From positions 434,001-498,000 of the forward strand of contig NZ_JAODBT010000002.1 of the NCBI RefSeq assembly GCF_027497995.1: a stretch of DNA of 64,000 bases, given 5' to 3'. Origin of the DNA: Stenotrophomonas sp. Iso1. GTDB lineage: Bacteria; Pseudomonadota; Gammaproteobacteria; Xanthomonadales; Xanthomonadaceae. Shown here one piece after another: positions 50,105 through 59,816 of the stretch. Positions within the stretch are counted from its first letter, which is position 1. The number at the start of each line of letters is the position of its first letter. A model generated the notes under the pieces. It did no database searches. It saw only the letters and a list, made by a program, of their open reading frames with translations, and had not been told where the DNA came from. A program made the position numbers and the translations under genes.

Positions 50105-50212
50105 GAACCACTGAAAGGTGGTTCACCCGGAAGAGGTTTTCCGGTGATTTCTCCCGAAATGGGGAAATCGGTGAAGTAAATAAAGCTTGCAGTTTTCGCT
50201 TACTTACTTCAC
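50105..50212 (+). other. Chain of hairpins upstream of the initiator tRNA
   Basis: Four adjacent stems are visible. GAACCAC/GTGGTTC lies at 50105-50124. CACC(C)GGAA pairs with TTCCGGTG just after it. GATTTC(T)CCC pairs with GGGGAAATC near 50147-50169. The longest spans 50171-50212: GTGAAGTAA pairs with TTACTTCAC, and the inner TAA/TTA and GC/GC extend it. Taken together they form a structured leader of about 110 bases before the tRNA. I see no ORF. It may be a processed leader or contain a small RNA. Confidence 0.55.
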
Positions 50213-50226
50213 AATTCCGCTTCTGC

Positions 50227-50303
50227 TGCGGGGTGGAGCAGTCTGGCAGCTCGTCGGGCTCATAACCCGAAGGTCGCAGGTTCAAATCCTGCCCCCGCTA
50301 CCA
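50227..50303 (+). tRNA. metY: Initiator tRNA-fMet (anticodon CAT)
   Basis: A 77-base tRNA. Initiator features: an unpaired 1-72 position (T1 against T72 here, C-A in E. coli), three G-C pairs at the base of the anticodon stem (GGG-CTCATAA-CCC) and the T-arm GCAGG-TTCAAAT-CCTGC. The acceptor stem is otherwise GCGGGG/CCCCGC and CCA is encoded. As in E. coli, an initiator tRNA gene heads the rimP-nusA-infB operon. Confidence 0.97.
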
Positions 50304-50308
50304 GCTTC

Positions 50309-50378
50309 GGCCTTTATCATCAGTCATGCTGATAAAGGCCAGAGTCTGGGCTCGCAAGAACGTTTGCTTCCGTTCTTG
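50309..50378 (+). other. Two hairpins after the initiator tRNA
   Basis: GGCCTTTATCA/TGATAAAGGCC (50309-50340, 11-base stem, 10-base loop) and CAAGAACG/CGTTCTTG (50355-50378). No T-run follows either one. They are likely processing sites that separate the tRNA from the rimP mRNA. Confidence 0.55.
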
Positions 50379-50411
50379 TAACCGGAATCCAGATCACCGG
50401 ATTCATGCCGG

Positions 50412-50442
50412 ACAAAGGGCCCTGATGGGCCCTTTGTTGTTT
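50412..50442 (+). terminator. Terminator/attenuator between metY and rimP
   Basis: A perfect 11-base stem (ACAAAGGGCCC and its complement) with a TGAT loop is followed by TGTTT. It lies 63 bases before the rimP start, so part of the transcription from the tRNA promoter should end here. Regulated readthrough, for example by NusA, is an inference. Confidence 0.75.
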
Positions 50443-50504
50443 CCGCAATACGGAAAGTCCCGACTGGGTAACGCCGGTCCTCATTTATCGAAACAAGGCA
50501 GGCT

Positions 50505-51095
50505 GTGAGCGACAAAGCTACTGAAATCGCGAATCTGCTGGGCCCCACCGTGGAAGCGCTGGGGCTCGATTTGTTGGGTGCCGAATATTTGCCGGCGCCC
50601 GGCGGCGCCACGCTGCGCCTTTATATTGATGTGCCGCTGGCCGAACAGCCTGAGCGCATGGTCAATGTTGACGACTGCGAGCGGGTGAGCCGCGAAGTGT
50701 CGGCGCAGCTGGATGTGGAAGATCCGATCAGCGGTAATTACACGCTGGAAGTTTCTTCCCCGGGTGTGGATCGCCCGCTGTTCACGCTGGAGCATTTCGA
50801 GCAGCACCTGGGCCAGTCGGCCAAGGTGGCCTTGAAGCTGCCGCAGGAGAATCGCCGCCGTCTGCAGGGTGAGATCGCCGAAGTGGACCTCGCCAAGGGC
50901 AGTGTGACGTTTGTTGTTGATGGGAAGCCATTCGTGGCTTCATTCGACAATATCGACAAGGCTCGCATTATTCCGGACTGGGCTGCTTTGGGCCTTGCTC
51001 CGACCAAACCGACTGGCCCGGCACCCAAACAGGGTGACAAGGCCAAGAATAAATCCAACAACGAAACGGCGGCCAAAAAGCCGCGCGCGGAGTGA
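50505..51095 (+). CDS. rimP: Ribosome maturation factor RimP
   Basis: Assists maturation of the 30S subunit. 196 residues: an N-terminal alpha/beta domain (about 1-88) containing the family segment [13 protein letters not shown] (about 81-93), then an SH3-like C-terminal domain. The last 30 residues are a Lys/Asn/Pro-rich tail not seen in the 150-residue E. coli protein. GTG start with AAGGCAGG upstream. nusA starts four bases after the stop. Confidence 0.96.
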   Translation: MSDKATEIANLLGPTVEALGLDLLGAEYLPAPGGATLRLYIDVPLAEQPERMVNVDDCERVSREVSAQLDVEDPISGNYTLEVSSPGVDRPLFTLEHFEQHLGQSAKVALKLPQENRRRLQGEIAEVDLAKGSVTFVVDGKPFVASFDNIDKARIIPDWAALGLAPTKPTGPAPKQGDKAKNKSNNETAAKKPRAE

Positions 51096-51099
51096 GCCG

Positions 51100-52611
51100 A
51101 TGAGCAAGGAACTGTTGCTGGTAGTTGACGCAGTCGCCAACGAAAAAGGCGTGCCGCGTGAAGTGATCTTTGATGCGATCGAAGCGGCACTCGCCTCTGC
51201 GGCGAAGAAGCGCTATCCCGATCAGGACGTGCTTGCGCGCGTGTCGATCAACCAGAAAGACGGTCATTACGAAACTTTCCGTCGCTGGGAAGTGGTCGCC
51301 GATGACGTGGTGATGGAATCGCCGGATCGTCAGATCCGCATGATGGATGCGATCGACGAAGCCGACGGTGTCGAGCTGGGCGATTACATCGAAGAGCAGA
51401 TCGAAAATCCGGATTTCGGCCGCATCGCCGCACAGGCCGCCAAGCAGGTGATCGTGCAGCGTGTGCGTGAAGCCGAGCGTCAGCAGGTTGTCGACGCGTG
51501 GAAGGATCGCGTGGGCGAGCTGGTGACCGGTGTCGTCAAGCGCGCTGAGCGCGGCAACATTTATGTAGACCTCGGTGGCAACGCCGAAGCATTCATTCCG
51601 AAAGACAAAGGCATTCCGCGCGACGTACTGCGCGCCGGTGACCGCGTGCGCGGTTACCTGGCCGAAGTTCGGTCGGAACCGCGTGGGCCGCAGCTGTTCA
51701 TCAGCCGTGCCGCGCCGGAATTCATGATCGAACTGTTCAAGCTTGAGGTGCCGGAAGTCGGCCAGGGCCTGGTCGAGATCAAGGCCTGTGCACGTGACCC
51801 GGGCGACCGCGCCAAGATCGCCGTGCTGGCTCACGACACCCGCACTGATCCCATTGGCGCCTGCATTGGTATGCGTGGTTCGCGTGTCCAGGCCGTGTCC
51901 AATGAGCTCAATGGTGAGCGCGTGGATATCGTGCTGTGGAACGAGAGCCCGGCCAATTTCGTCATCAATGCGATGGCGCCGGCCGAAGTGCAGTCGATCA
52001 TTGTTGATGAAGACCGTCACTCGATGGATCTGGCCGTGGCGGAAGACCGTCTGGCGCAGGCCATCGGCAAGGGCGGCCAGAACGTGCGTCTGGCCAGCCG
52101 CCTGACCGGTTGGCAGCTGAATGTGATGACGCAGGATCAGGTCACGGCAAAGTCCGAGGCTGAACAGACCATTGCCCGCCAGTTGTTCATGGACAAGCTG
52201 GAAGTGGACGAGGAAATCGCAGGCATCCTGGTGACCGAAGGTTTCGGCACTGTGGAAGAAATTGCCTACGTGCCGGTCGGTGAGTTGCTGGCGGTGGAGG
52301 GCTTTGACGAAGATATCGTTGAAGAACTGCGCGCTCGTGCTCGCGATGCGCTGCTGAATGAAGCGCTGGCGGTGGAGGAGGTGGCTGAGAATGGCTTGCC
52401 GTCCGACGACCTGCTGGCATTGAAGGGCATGGATGAAGCAACTGCGTATGTACTGGCCGGTCACGGCGTGCGTACGAGCGAGGATCTGTCGGATCTGGCT
52501 GCCGACGAGGTTCTGGAGTTCGGCATCGAGGGTATGGATCTTGAACGCGCCGCGGCGCTGGTCCTGGCAGCCCGCGCCGAGGAGATCGCCCGCCTGGAGC
52601 GTGGCGAATGA
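51100..52611 (+). CDS. nusA: Transcription termination/antitermination factor NusA
   Basis: RNA polymerase-binding factor that modulates pausing, termination and antitermination. 503 residues. N-terminal RNAP-binding domain (1-130), S1 domain (about 135-200), KH1 and KH2 (about 200-345; the AIGKGGQNVRLAS segment is the KH2 GxxG loop) and two acidic repeats at the C-terminus (about 365-500), as in E. coli. The ATG giving MSKELLLVVDA is the family start. The operon order rimP-nusA-infB is conserved. Confidence 0.98.
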   Translation: MSKELLLVVDAVANEKGVPREVIFDAIEAALASAAKKRYPDQDVLARVSINQKDGHYETFRRWEVVADDVVMESPDRQIRMMDAIDEADGVELGDYIEEQIENPDFGRIAAQAAKQVIVQRVREAERQQVVDAWKDRVGELVTGVVKRAERGNIYVDLGGNAEAFIPKDKGIPRDVLRAGDRVRGYLAEVRSEPRGPQLFISRAAPEFMIELFKLEVPEVGQGLVEIKACARDPGDRAKIAVLAHDTRTDPIGACIGMRGSRVQAVSNELNGERVDIVLWNESPANFVINAMAPAEVQSIIVDEDRHSMDLAVAEDRLAQAIGKGGQNVRLASRLTGWQLNVMTQDQVTAKSEAEQTIARQLFMDKLEVDEEIAGILVTEGFGTVEEIAYVPVGELLAVEGFDEDIVEELRARARDALLNEALAVEEVAENGLPSDDLLALKGMDEATAYVLAGHGVRTSEDLSDLAADEVLEFGIEGMDLERAAALVLAARAEEIARLERGE

Positions 52612-52706
52612 GCCAGCGATGAACATTGCCCTGAGCCGTTCAGGGCGTAGACTCCGCGCTGCCTTCGTCTGTCTCGAGGGGGCGCCAACAAGATCATAGG
52701 ATCCGA

Positions 52707-55358
52707 ATGTCGCAGCAAACCACCATCCGCAAGCTCGCCGAACTGGTAAACACGCCGGTCGAGAAACTGCTGGAACAGCTGGCTCAGGCCGGCATGAAAT
52801 TCAGCGGTCCCGATCAGATCGTGACCAGTACCGAGAAAGTGAAGCTGCTGGGTTTCCTTCGCCGTTCCCACGGCAAGGAAGAGCAGCCCGCCGACGAGGC
52901 TGAGGCCGCGCCGAAAAAAATCACCTTGGCGCGTCGCAAGCACCAGGAAGTGACGGTCAATGCTGGTCGCAGCAAGACCACGGTCAATGTCGAAGTGCGC
53001 CAGAAGCGTACCTACGTCAAGCCGGAGGGTGGCAAGGCTGCGATGACGCCGGACGAAGAGCGCGCAGACATCCTGCGCAAGCTCGAAGAATCCCGTCAGC
53101 GCAATCTGGACGAGCAGCGCATGCTGGCCGAGAAGGACCGTGCGCGCGATGAGGAAATCGTCGCTCGCCAGAAGGCGGTCGAAGATGCCGAACGTCAGCG
53201 CGAAGAAGCCGAGCGCAAGGCTGCTGAAGATGCCGTCAAGGCTGCCGAGGCTGCCAAGGCCCCTCCTGTCAAGCAGGAAGCGGCAGCAGCGCCGGCCAAG
53301 AGCGCACGTCCTGCGCCTGGCGCGGCACGTGCTCCCACGTCGGCACCCGCTCCGGCGCGTGATGACCGTGGCGGCGCGAATGCCAAGCCCGGCAACAAGT
53401 CGCGTTCCGATGGTGATGGTGGCAACCGTTTCGGTGGTCAGCTGCACCTGTCGGCATCCGACCGTGCGCGCCGTGGCAACAGCAACAACAATAATTCCCG
53501 TGGTCGTCCAGGTGCGCGTGCACCGCAGGGCCGCCGCGGCAATGATCAGTCGCGTGGCAGCAGTGGCAGCCATGGCTTTGAACGTCCGACGGCACCGGTG
53601 GTGCGCGAGATCGCCATTGGCGAGACCGTCACCGTCGCCGATCTGGCCCAGAAGCTGGCCCTGAAGGGCGGCGAAGTGGTCAAGGCGCTGTTCAAGATGG
53701 GCGTGATGGCAACCATCACCCAGTCCATCGACCATGACACCGCCGTGCTGGTGACCGAAGAACTCGGCCACAAGGCGGTGCGTGCCGGTAACAACGACGC
53801 TGAAGATGCGCTGTTGGCCATCAATGATGTGGACCAGAGCGATGCCATTGCGCGTCCGCCGGTGGTCACCATCATGGGCCACGTCGATCACGGCAAGACC
53901 TCGCTGCTGGATTACATCCGCCGCACCAAGGTCGCCACTGGCGAAGCCGGCGGCATTACCCAGCACATCGGTGCGTATCACGTTGAAACGCCGAAGGGCG
54001 TGATCAGCTTCCTGGATACCCCGGGCCATGCCGCGTTCACCTCGATGCGTGCCCGTGGCGCGCAGCTGACCGACGTCGTGGTGGTGGTAGTTGCCGCTGA
54101 CGATGGCGTGATGCCGCAGACCAAGGAAGCCATCAAGCACGCTCGCGCCGCCAACGCGCCGATCGTGGTTGCGATCAACAAGATGGATAAGTCCTCGGCC
54201 GACCCGATGCGGGTCAAGAACGAGCTGCTCGCCGAGCAGGTCGTTGCCGAAGACTTTGGTGGTGACACGCAGATGGTGGAAATCTCCGCCAAGACCGGTG
54301 CGGGCATCGACAACCTGCTGGATGCGATTTCGATCCAGGCGGAGTTGCTTGAACTGAAGGCCGTGTCTGAAGGCCGCGCCTCCGGTGTGGTCATCGAATC
54401 CTCGCTGGACAAGGGCCGTGGCCCGGTCGCAACGGTGCTGGTGCAGCAGGGCATGCTCAAGAAGGGCGATTACCTGGTGTGCGGCATTCAGTACGGCCGC
54501 GTGCGTGCCCTGTTCGACGAAGCCGGTCGTCAGGTGGCTGAAGCTGGCCCGTCGATTCCGGTGCAGGTGCTGGGTCTGTCCGGCGTGCCGGAAGCTGGCG
54601 ATGACTTTGTTGTCGTTGAAGACGAGCGTCTGGCCAAGGACGTTGCACAGGTACGCGAAACCAAGCGTCGCGAATCGCGCCTGGTGGCCACTGCGGGCAG
54701 CCGCATGGAAGACATCATGGCGCAGCTGGGCAAGGGCGAAGGCCAGCAGGTGTTGAACCTGTTGATCAAGGCCGACGTCCAGGGTTCGGTGCAGGCACTG
54801 AGCCAGTCGCTGGTTGGCTTGTCCAACGACGACATCCGCATCAACGTGATCCACTCCGGCGTGGGCGGTATCACCGAGTCGGACGCCAATTCGGCAGTTG
54901 CTTCCAAGGCGACCGTGATCGGCTTCAACGTGCGTGCGGACGCTTCGGCACGCCGCATCATTGAATCCAACGGTGTGGACCTGCGTTACTTCTCGATCAT
55001 CTATGACGTGATCGACCAGGTGAAGCAGGTGGCTTCCGGTCTGCTGGGTGTGGAGATCCGCGAAGAGATCATCGGTATCGCCGAGGTCCGCGACGTCTTC
55101 CGCAGCTCGAAGTTCGGCGCTGTGGCGGGCTGCATGATCGTGGAAGGCGTGGTTAAGCGGAACAAGCCGATCCGCGTGCTGCGCGACAGCGTGGTGGTGT
55201 TCGAGGGCGAGCTGGAATCGCTGCGCCGCTTCAAGGAAAACGTGGAAGAGGTTCGCAACGGTACCGAGTGCGGTATCGGCGTGAAGGCCTACAACGACGT
55301 GAAGCCGGGCGACCAGATCGAGTGCTTCGAGCGTATCGAAGTGCCGCGCACCCTGTAA
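52707..55358 (+). CDS. infB: Translation initiation factor IF-2
   Basis: GTPase that places initiator tRNA on the 30S subunit. 883 residues. An N-terminal IF2_N domain (1-53) is followed by a charged helical region (about 110-185) and an Ala/Pro/Gly/Asn-rich linker (about 190-290) with a run of asparagines, then a second IF2_N copy (about 300-350). The G domain has G1 GHVDHGKT (391-398), then [21 protein letters not shown] and SAKTG. C-terminal domains II to IV are intact. A 95-base spacer follows nusA. Internal starts that give short IF-2 forms in E. coli cannot be judged here. Confidence 0.98.
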   Translation: MSQQTTIRKLAELVNTPVEKLLEQLAQAGMKFSGPDQIVTSTEKVKLLGFLRRSHGKEEQPADEAEAAPKKITLARRKHQEVTVNAGRSKTTVNVEVRQKRTYVKPEGGKAAMTPDEERADILRKLEESRQRNLDEQRMLAEKDRARDEEIVARQKAVEDAERQREEAERKAAEDAVKAAEAAKAPPVKQEAAAAPAKSARPAPGAARAPTSAPAPARDDRGGANAKPGNKSRSDGDGGNRFGGQLHLSASDRARRGNSNNNNSRGRPGARAPQGRRGNDQSRGSSGSHGFERPTAPVVREIAIGETVTVADLAQKLALKGGEVVKALFKMGVMATITQSIDHDTAVLVTEELGHKAVRAGNNDAEDALLAINDVDQSDAIARPPVVTIMGHVDHGKTSLLDYIRRTKVATGEAGGITQHIGAYHVETPKGVISFLDTPGHAAFTSMRARGAQLTDVVVVVVAADDGVMPQTKEAIKHARAANAPIVVAINKMDKSSADPMRVKNELLAEQVVAEDFGGDTQMVEISAKTGAGIDNLLDAISIQAELLELKAVSEGRASGVVIESSLDKGRGPVATVLVQQGMLKKGDYLVCGIQYGRVRALFDEAGRQVAEAGPSIPVQVLGLSGVPEAGDDFVVVEDERLAKDVAQVRETKRRESRLVATAGSRMEDIMAQLGKGEGQQVLNLLIKADVQGSVQALSQSLVGLSNDDIRINVIHSGVGGITESDANSAVASKATVIGFNVRADASARRIIESNGVDLRYFSIIYDVIDQVKQVASGLLGVEIREEIIGIAEVRDVFRSSKFGAVAGCMIVEGVVKRNKPIRVLRDSVVVFEGELESLRRFKENVEEVRNGTECGIGVKAYNDVKPGDQIECFERIEVPRTL

Positions 55359-55433
55359 TTGCAGTATCGGCCGGTCCGCATAGCGCGGGCCGGCCTTGCT
55401 TTATCAACGCAACAATCAAGTGAGCTAGACAAC

Positions 55434-55811
55434 GTGCCGAAGACTTTCCACCGTACTGACCGTGTTTCCGCGCAGATCCGCCGTGATCTGGGCACGCTGG
55501 TGCATGCCGCCGTGCGTGAGCATGGGCTGCCCTCGGTCAGCGTGTCGGACGTGGAAGTCACCCGTGACATGGCCCACGCCAAGATATTCGTTACCGCATT
55601 GATGCCGGAGCGTTCGGCTGAGGCGATGAAGGGCCTGCGCGAGATTGCGTATGAGCTGCGCATGTCGCTGGCGAAGGCGATGAAGCTTCGTCATGTGCCG
55701 GAGCTGCATTTCCATTACGACGATTCGGTGGACCGCGGTGAGCGCATCGACAACCTGCTGCGCGATCTGATCCCGCCGCCGGAAACGAAGCCTGACTCCG
55801 ACGAAGAATAA
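55434..55811 (+). CDS. rbfA: 30S ribosome-binding factor RbfA
   Basis: Cold-shock-linked factor for late 16S rRNA processing. 125 residues with the KH-type fold; the segment SVSVSDVEVTRDMAHAKIFV (about 37-56) and the C-terminal ELHFHYDDSVDRGERID are characteristic. GTG start giving MPKTFHRTDRVS, which matches xanthomonad orthologues. A 75-base spacer follows infB. A hairpin lies just after the stop. Confidence 0.95.
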   Translation: MPKTFHRTDRVSAQIRRDLGTLVHAAVREHGLPSVSVSDVEVTRDMAHAKIFVTALMPERSAEAMKGLREIAYELRMSLAKAMKLRHVPELHFHYDDSVDRGERIDNLLRDLIPPPETKPDSDEE

Positions 55812-55814
55812 AAG

Positions 55815-55836
55815 CAGCAGCCCGCAAGGGCTGTTG
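55815..55836 (+). terminator. Hairpin after rbfA, possible weak terminator
   Basis: CAGCAGCCC-GCAA-GGGCTGTTG forms a 9-base stem with one G-U pair. The tail TCATAT is poor in T, so it is probably leaky; truB follows in the same operon. Confidence 0.45.
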
Positions 55837-55926
55837 TCATATCTGGCCTGTGCTCAATGCTTCAGGTTGTTTTCCAGTTTCCGCCGGGCGTGAAGTTGTC
55901 CCGAGCCGGCCCGAGAATGGTGTTTC

Positions 55927-56838
55927 ATGCGCCCCCGTATTCAATTTCGCCGTTTGGACGGCATTGTTCTGCTCGACAAGCCTGCGGGTATGAGCTCCAA
56001 CACCGCATTGCAGGTGGCCCGTCGTTTGTTCCGTGCGGAAAAGGGCGGCCATACCGGCAGCCTGGATCCTCTGGCAACTGGTTTGTTGCCGCTGTGTTTC
56101 GGCGAGGCGACCAAAATCGCCGGCTTGCTGCTTGGTTCGGGCAAGGCATATGACGCGGAAATTGCGCTGGGCAGAACCACAGACACCGATGACGCCGATG
56201 GCATCGTGCTACGTGAACGTGATGTGCCGGCGATCAGTCGTGAGCAGTTGCAAGCGGCCTTGGCGGGTTTGACAGGCCGCATCCTGCAGCGGGCGCCGAT
56301 CTATTCGGCACTCAAGCAAGGGGGCGAGCCGCTATATGTGAAGGCGCGCCGCGGCGAGGCCATCGAGGCGCCGGAGCGTGAGGTGCATGTTCAGGACATC
56401 GAAATCCTGGCCCACGAGGACGAGCGCTTGTCGCTGCGTGTGACGTGCGGGTCGGGTACCTACATCCGCAGCATCGCCCGCGACCTTGGCGAGGTGCTGG
56501 GCTGCGGAGCGCACATCACCGCGCTGCGTCGCCTGTGGGTGGAGCCTTTCATGACGCCGCACATGATCGGCCTGGATGCCCTGCGCGAAGTGGCCGAGCG
56601 TGGTGATGAAGCGGCCCTGCTGGAATGGCTGTTGCCGATCAGTGAAGGGCTGAGGAATTTTGGCCGGGTGGAGCTGGATCCGGGCCAGGCGATCCGTTTC
56701 TGTCTGGGCCAGCGCTTGCGGAATCCCGAGTGGCCGGAAGGATTGGTTGGTGTCTACGGCCTGGACGGCCTGCCGCTGGGCCTGGGGCAGGTTGAGGCGG
56801 ACGGGCGGCTGAGCCCGCAGCGTCGCTTCAATCTCTGA
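55927..56838 (+). CDS. truB: tRNA pseudouridine(55) synthase TruB
   Basis: Makes pseudouridine 55 in the T-loop of tRNAs. 303 residues. The catalytic aspartate is D47 in [27 protein letters not shown] and [14 protein letters not shown] are the other TruB signatures. The C-terminal domain (about 245-303) is PUA-like. It lies 115 bases after rbfA, in the conserved order before rpsO. Confidence 0.97.
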   Translation: MRPRIQFRRLDGIVLLDKPAGMSSNTALQVARRLFRAEKGGHTGSLDPLATGLLPLCFGEATKIAGLLLGSGKAYDAEIALGRTTDTDDADGIVLRERDVPAISREQLQAALAGLTGRILQRAPIYSALKQGGEPLYVKARRGEAIEAPEREVHVQDIEILAHEDERLSLRVTCGSGTYIRSIARDLGEVLGCGAHITALRRLWVEPFMTPHMIGLDALREVAERGDEAALLEWLLPISEGLRNFGRVELDPGQAIRFCLGQRLRNPEWPEGLVGVYGLDGLPLGLGQVEADGRLSPQRRFNL

Positions 56839-56867
56839 ACGGGCAAGCGTCTAATACCATCCGCGCC

Positions 56868-56896
56868 TTGTGGCAAATGGTTGAGGTCGTTACAAT
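56868..56896 (+). promoter_or_regulatory. Putative promoter of rpsO
   Basis: TTGTGG and TACAAT are separated by 17 bases, about 115 bases before the rpsO ATG. The leader contains a small hairpin, CCTGCC-GTC-GGCAGG (56922-56936), followed by CGGTTACTTTT. In E. coli rpsO also has its own promoter and a structured leader bound by S15. Confidence 0.6.
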
Positions 56897-57013
56897 TTTG
56901 CGGCCCTTGAACGGGCACCGTCCTGCCGTCGGCAGGCGGTTACTTTTAAAACGGCGAGCTGCGCGGTGCGTCATTGCACGTTCCTGCCGGCCACGCATCC
57001 ATGAGAAAAAACA

Positions 57014-57274
57014 ATGTCGATCGACACCCAGAAAGTTATTGAAGACAACGCACGCGGCACCAACGACACCGGTTCCCCGGAAGTCCAGGTGGCCCTGCTG
57101 ACCGCCCGCATTGAACTGCTGAGCGGCCACTTCAAGGAACACAAGAAGGATCACCACAGCCGCCGCGGCCTGCTCCAGATGGTCAACCGTCGTCGTAGCC
57201 TGCTCGACTACCTGAAGAAAAAGGATGTCGTGCGCTACAAGGCACTGATCGAAAAGCTCGGCCTGCGCCGCTAA
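57014..57274 (+). CDS. rpsO: 30S ribosomal protein S15
   Basis: Primary 16S rRNA-binding protein of the 30S platform. 86 residues, starting [15 protein letters not shown]. The conserved [19 protein letters not shown] segment (about 42-60) binds rRNA. In E. coli S15 represses its own translation; here the leader hairpins would allow something similar, but no site was identified with confidence. A strong terminator separates it from pnp. Confidence 0.98.
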   Translation: MSIDTQKVIEDNARGTNDTGSPEVQVALLTARIELLSGHFKEHKKDHHSRRGLLQMVNRRRSLLDYLKKKDVVRYKALIEKLGLRR

Positions 57275-57284
57275 TCGAGATACC

Positions 57285-57319
57285 GCCGCGGCGCAGCGAT
57301 GCGCCGCGGCTTTGTTTTT
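57285..57319 (+). terminator. rpsO terminator
   Basis: A perfect 11-base stem (GCCGCGGCGCA and its complement) with a GCGA loop is followed by TTTGTTTTT. It lies 10 bases after the rpsO stop. E. coli has a terminator at the same place, with pnp served by readthrough and its own promoter. Confidence 0.93.
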
Positions 57320-57421
57320 ACAGTTTCAAATCGTAGTAAGAGCGGCCGGAACCGCCCGGCCACCCGGTAGCGGCATGGGTCGTTGCCGGTCCATCTGAAG
57401 AAAGCATTCCAAGGAACTCCC

Positions 57422-59530
57422 GTGGCAAAAATCACCAAAACCTTCCAGTACGGCAAACACACCGTCACGCTTGAAACCGGCGAAGTCGCCCGTCAGGCCG
57501 GCGGCGCTGTCATCGTCAAGATGGACGACACCGTGTTGCTGGTCACTGCCGTCGCCGCCAAGAGCGCGCGCGAAGGCCAGGACTTCTTCCCGCTGACCGT
57601 TGATTATCAGGAGAGGTTCTACGCCGGTGGCCGTATCCCGGGTGGCTTCTTCAAGCGCGAAGGCCGTGCGACCGAGAAGGAAACGCTGATCTCGCGTCTG
57701 ATCGATCGTCCGATCCGCCCGCTGTTCCCGGAAGACTACAAGAACGAAGTGCAGATCATCGCCACGGTGATGTCGATGAACCCGGACGTGGACGGCGATA
57801 TCGCCGCGCTGATCGGTGCGTCGGCCGCCCTGTCGCTGGCCGGCACCCCGTTCAAGGGCCCGATCGCTGCTGCCAAGGTGGGTTACAAGGACGGTGAGTA
57901 CATCCTCAACCCGACCGTGTCGGAGCTGAAGGAATCGCAGCTGGAGCTGGTGGTTGCTGGTACCGCCAATGCCGTGCTGATGGTGGAATCCGAAGCCGCG
58001 CTGCTGTCCGAAGAAGTGATGCTGGGTGCAGTGACCTTTGGTCACCGCGAAATGCAGAAGGTCATCAACATCATCAATGAGATGACCGTTGAAGCTGGCA
58101 CCAAGCCGAGCGACTGGGTTGCTCCGGCCAAGAACACCGCGCTGATCGGCGCACTGCAGGAAGCCGTCGGCGGCAAGCTCGGCGAAGCCTTCCAGGTGCG
58201 TGACAAGCTGCAGCGTCGTGACGCCATCTCGGCGATCAAGAAGGACACGGTTGAAGCCCTGGCTGGCCGCGTTGCCGCTGAAGGCTGGAACCCGGCTGAA
58301 GTGTCGAAGGAATTCGGCGAGCTGGAATACAGCACCATGCGTAACTCGGTGTTGGACACCAAGGTCCGCATCGACGGTCGTGCGCTGGACACCGTTCGCC
58401 CGATCGCCGTGAAGACCGGCGTGCTGCCGCGTACCCACGGTTCCTCGCTGTTCACCCGCGGTGAAACGCAGGCCATCGTGACCATCACCCTGGGCACTGC
58501 CCGTGATGGTCAGGTGATCGATGCGGTCGCTGGTGAGTACAAGGAAAACTTCCTGTTCCATTACAACTTCCCCCCCTATTCGGTGGGTGAGTGCGGCCGC
58601 ATGATGGGCCCGAAGCGTCGCGAAATCGGCCACGGCCGTCTCGCCAAGCGCGGCGTGCTGGCAGTGATGCCGTCGCTGGAAGCCTTCCCGTACACCATCC
58701 GTGTTGTGTCGGAAATCACCGAGTCGAACGGTTCTTCGTCGATGGCCTCGGTCTGCGGTTCGTCGCTGGCTCTGATGGACGCCGGCGTGCCGGTCAAGTC
58801 GCCGGTTGCCGGTATCGCCATGGGTCTGGTCAAGGAAGGCGAGCGTTTCGTCGTCCTGTCCGACATCCTGGGTGATGAAGATCACCTGGGCGACATGGAC
58901 TTCAAGGTTGCCGGTACTTCTGAGGGCATCTCCGCCCTGCAGATGGACATCAAGATCGAAGGCATCACCGAAGAGATCATGAAGCAGGCACTGCAGCAGG
59001 CCAAGGCTGGCCGTCTGCACATCCTGGGCGAAATGGCTCACGGCCTGACCGCACCGCGTTCGGAGCTGTCCGATTACGCGCCGCGTCTGCTGACCATCAA
59101 GATCCACCCGGACAAGATCCGCGAAGTGATCGGTAAGGGTGGTTCGACCATCCAGGCCATCACCAAGGAAACCGGCACCCAGATCGATATCCAGGACGAC
59201 GGCACCATCACCATCGCCTCGGTGAACAATGCCGCTGCGCAGGCCGCCAAGGCCCGCATCGAGCAGATCACCTCGGACGTTGAGCCGGGCCGCATCTACG
59301 AAGGCAAGGTCGCCAAGATCATGGACTTCGGTGCGTTCGTCACGATCCTGCCGGGCAAGGATGGTCTGGTGCACGTGTCGCAGATCTCCAGCGACCGCGT
59401 CGAGAAGGTTGGCGACGTGCTGAAGGAAGGCGATGTGGTCAAGGTTAAGGTGCTGGAAGTTGACAAGCAGGGCCGTATTCGCCTGTCGATGAAGGCAGTG
59501 GAAGAAGGCGAGGGCGCCTCGGCCGAATAA
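57422..59530 (+). CDS. pnp: Polyribonucleotide nucleotidyltransferase (PNPase)
   Basis: 3'-to-5' phosphorolytic exoribonuclease of the RNA degradosome. 702 residues: two RNase PH domains (about 1-230 and 320-545) joined by a helical domain, a KH domain (about 555-615, [15 protein letters not shown]) and an S1 domain (about 622-690). The catalytic aspartates lie in [17 protein letters not shown] near residue 490. GTG start preceded by AAGGA, giving the [12 protein letters not shown]-terminus of relatives. A strong terminator follows. In E. coli the pnp leader is cut by RNase III; no leader stem was clearly identified here. Confidence 0.98.
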   Translation: MAKITKTFQYGKHTVTLETGEVARQAGGAVIVKMDDTVLLVTAVAAKSAREGQDFFPLTVDYQERFYAGGRIPGGFFKREGRATEKETLISRLIDRPIRPLFPEDYKNEVQIIATVMSMNPDVDGDIAALIGASAALSLAGTPFKGPIAAAKVGYKDGEYILNPTVSELKESQLELVVAGTANAVLMVESEAALLSEEVMLGAVTFGHREMQKVINIINEMTVEAGTKPSDWVAPAKNTALIGALQEAVGGKLGEAFQVRDKLQRRDAISAIKKDTVEALAGRVAAEGWNPAEVSKEFGELEYSTMRNSVLDTKVRIDGRALDTVRPIAVKTGVLPRTHGSSLFTRGETQAIVTITLGTARDGQVIDAVAGEYKENFLFHYNFPPYSVGECGRMMGPKRREIGHGRLAKRGVLAVMPSLEAFPYTIRVVSEITESNGSSSMASVCGSSLALMDAGVPVKSPVAGIAMGLVKEGERFVVLSDILGDEDHLGDMDFKVAGTSEGISALQMDIKIEGITEEIMKQALQQAKAGRLHILGEMAHGLTAPRSELSDYAPRLLTIKIHPDKIREVIGKGGSTIQAITKETGTQIDIQDDGTITIASVNNAAAQAAKARIEQITSDVEPGRIYEGKVAKIMDFGAFVTILPGKDGLVHVSQISSDRVEKVGDVLKEGDVVKVKVLEVDKQGRIRLSMKAVEEGEGASAE

Positions 59531-59553
59531 GGCTGCGGTGTTTCGCTGAAAAG

Positions 59554-59582
59554 AAAGCGGGCCTTTGGGCCCGCTTTTTTTT
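59554..59582 (+). terminator. pnp terminator
   Basis: AAAGCGGGCC-TTTG-GGCCCGCTTT forms a perfect 10-base stem followed by more T residues. It closes the rimP-pnp operon. Confidence 0.96.
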
Positions 59583-59610
59583 GTTTCTTTTCAGCGCTGG
59601 AGAAATCGTT

Positions 59611-59708
59611 GCTGAGCATGGTTCCGCATCACGTCGGAAGGTGCTTTCTTGGAGTGCGGAAATGCTGCGCTGAAGTTTTTCAGTCGGGCTTGCTGCTGAG
59701 CATGGTTC
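59611..59708. repeat. 14-base direct repeat upstream of comEC
   Basis: GCTGAGCATGGTTC occurs at 59611-59624 and again at 59695-59708. Further on, ATGGTGC-AGGA-GCACCAT (59761-59778) is a perfect small hairpin 38 bases before the comEC ATG. The 286-base gap between pnp and comEC otherwise shows only the pnp terminator and a strong AGGAGA site for comEC. Confidence 0.6.
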
Positions 59709-59816
59709 AAATTGGCGATTGAGAACGGCATTGCCCCACTCGCACGGGCCTTTGTCGGCGATGGTGCAGGAGCACCATGTTGATCAAGCATCTTCCGGGT
59801 ACAGGAGATGCATGAC

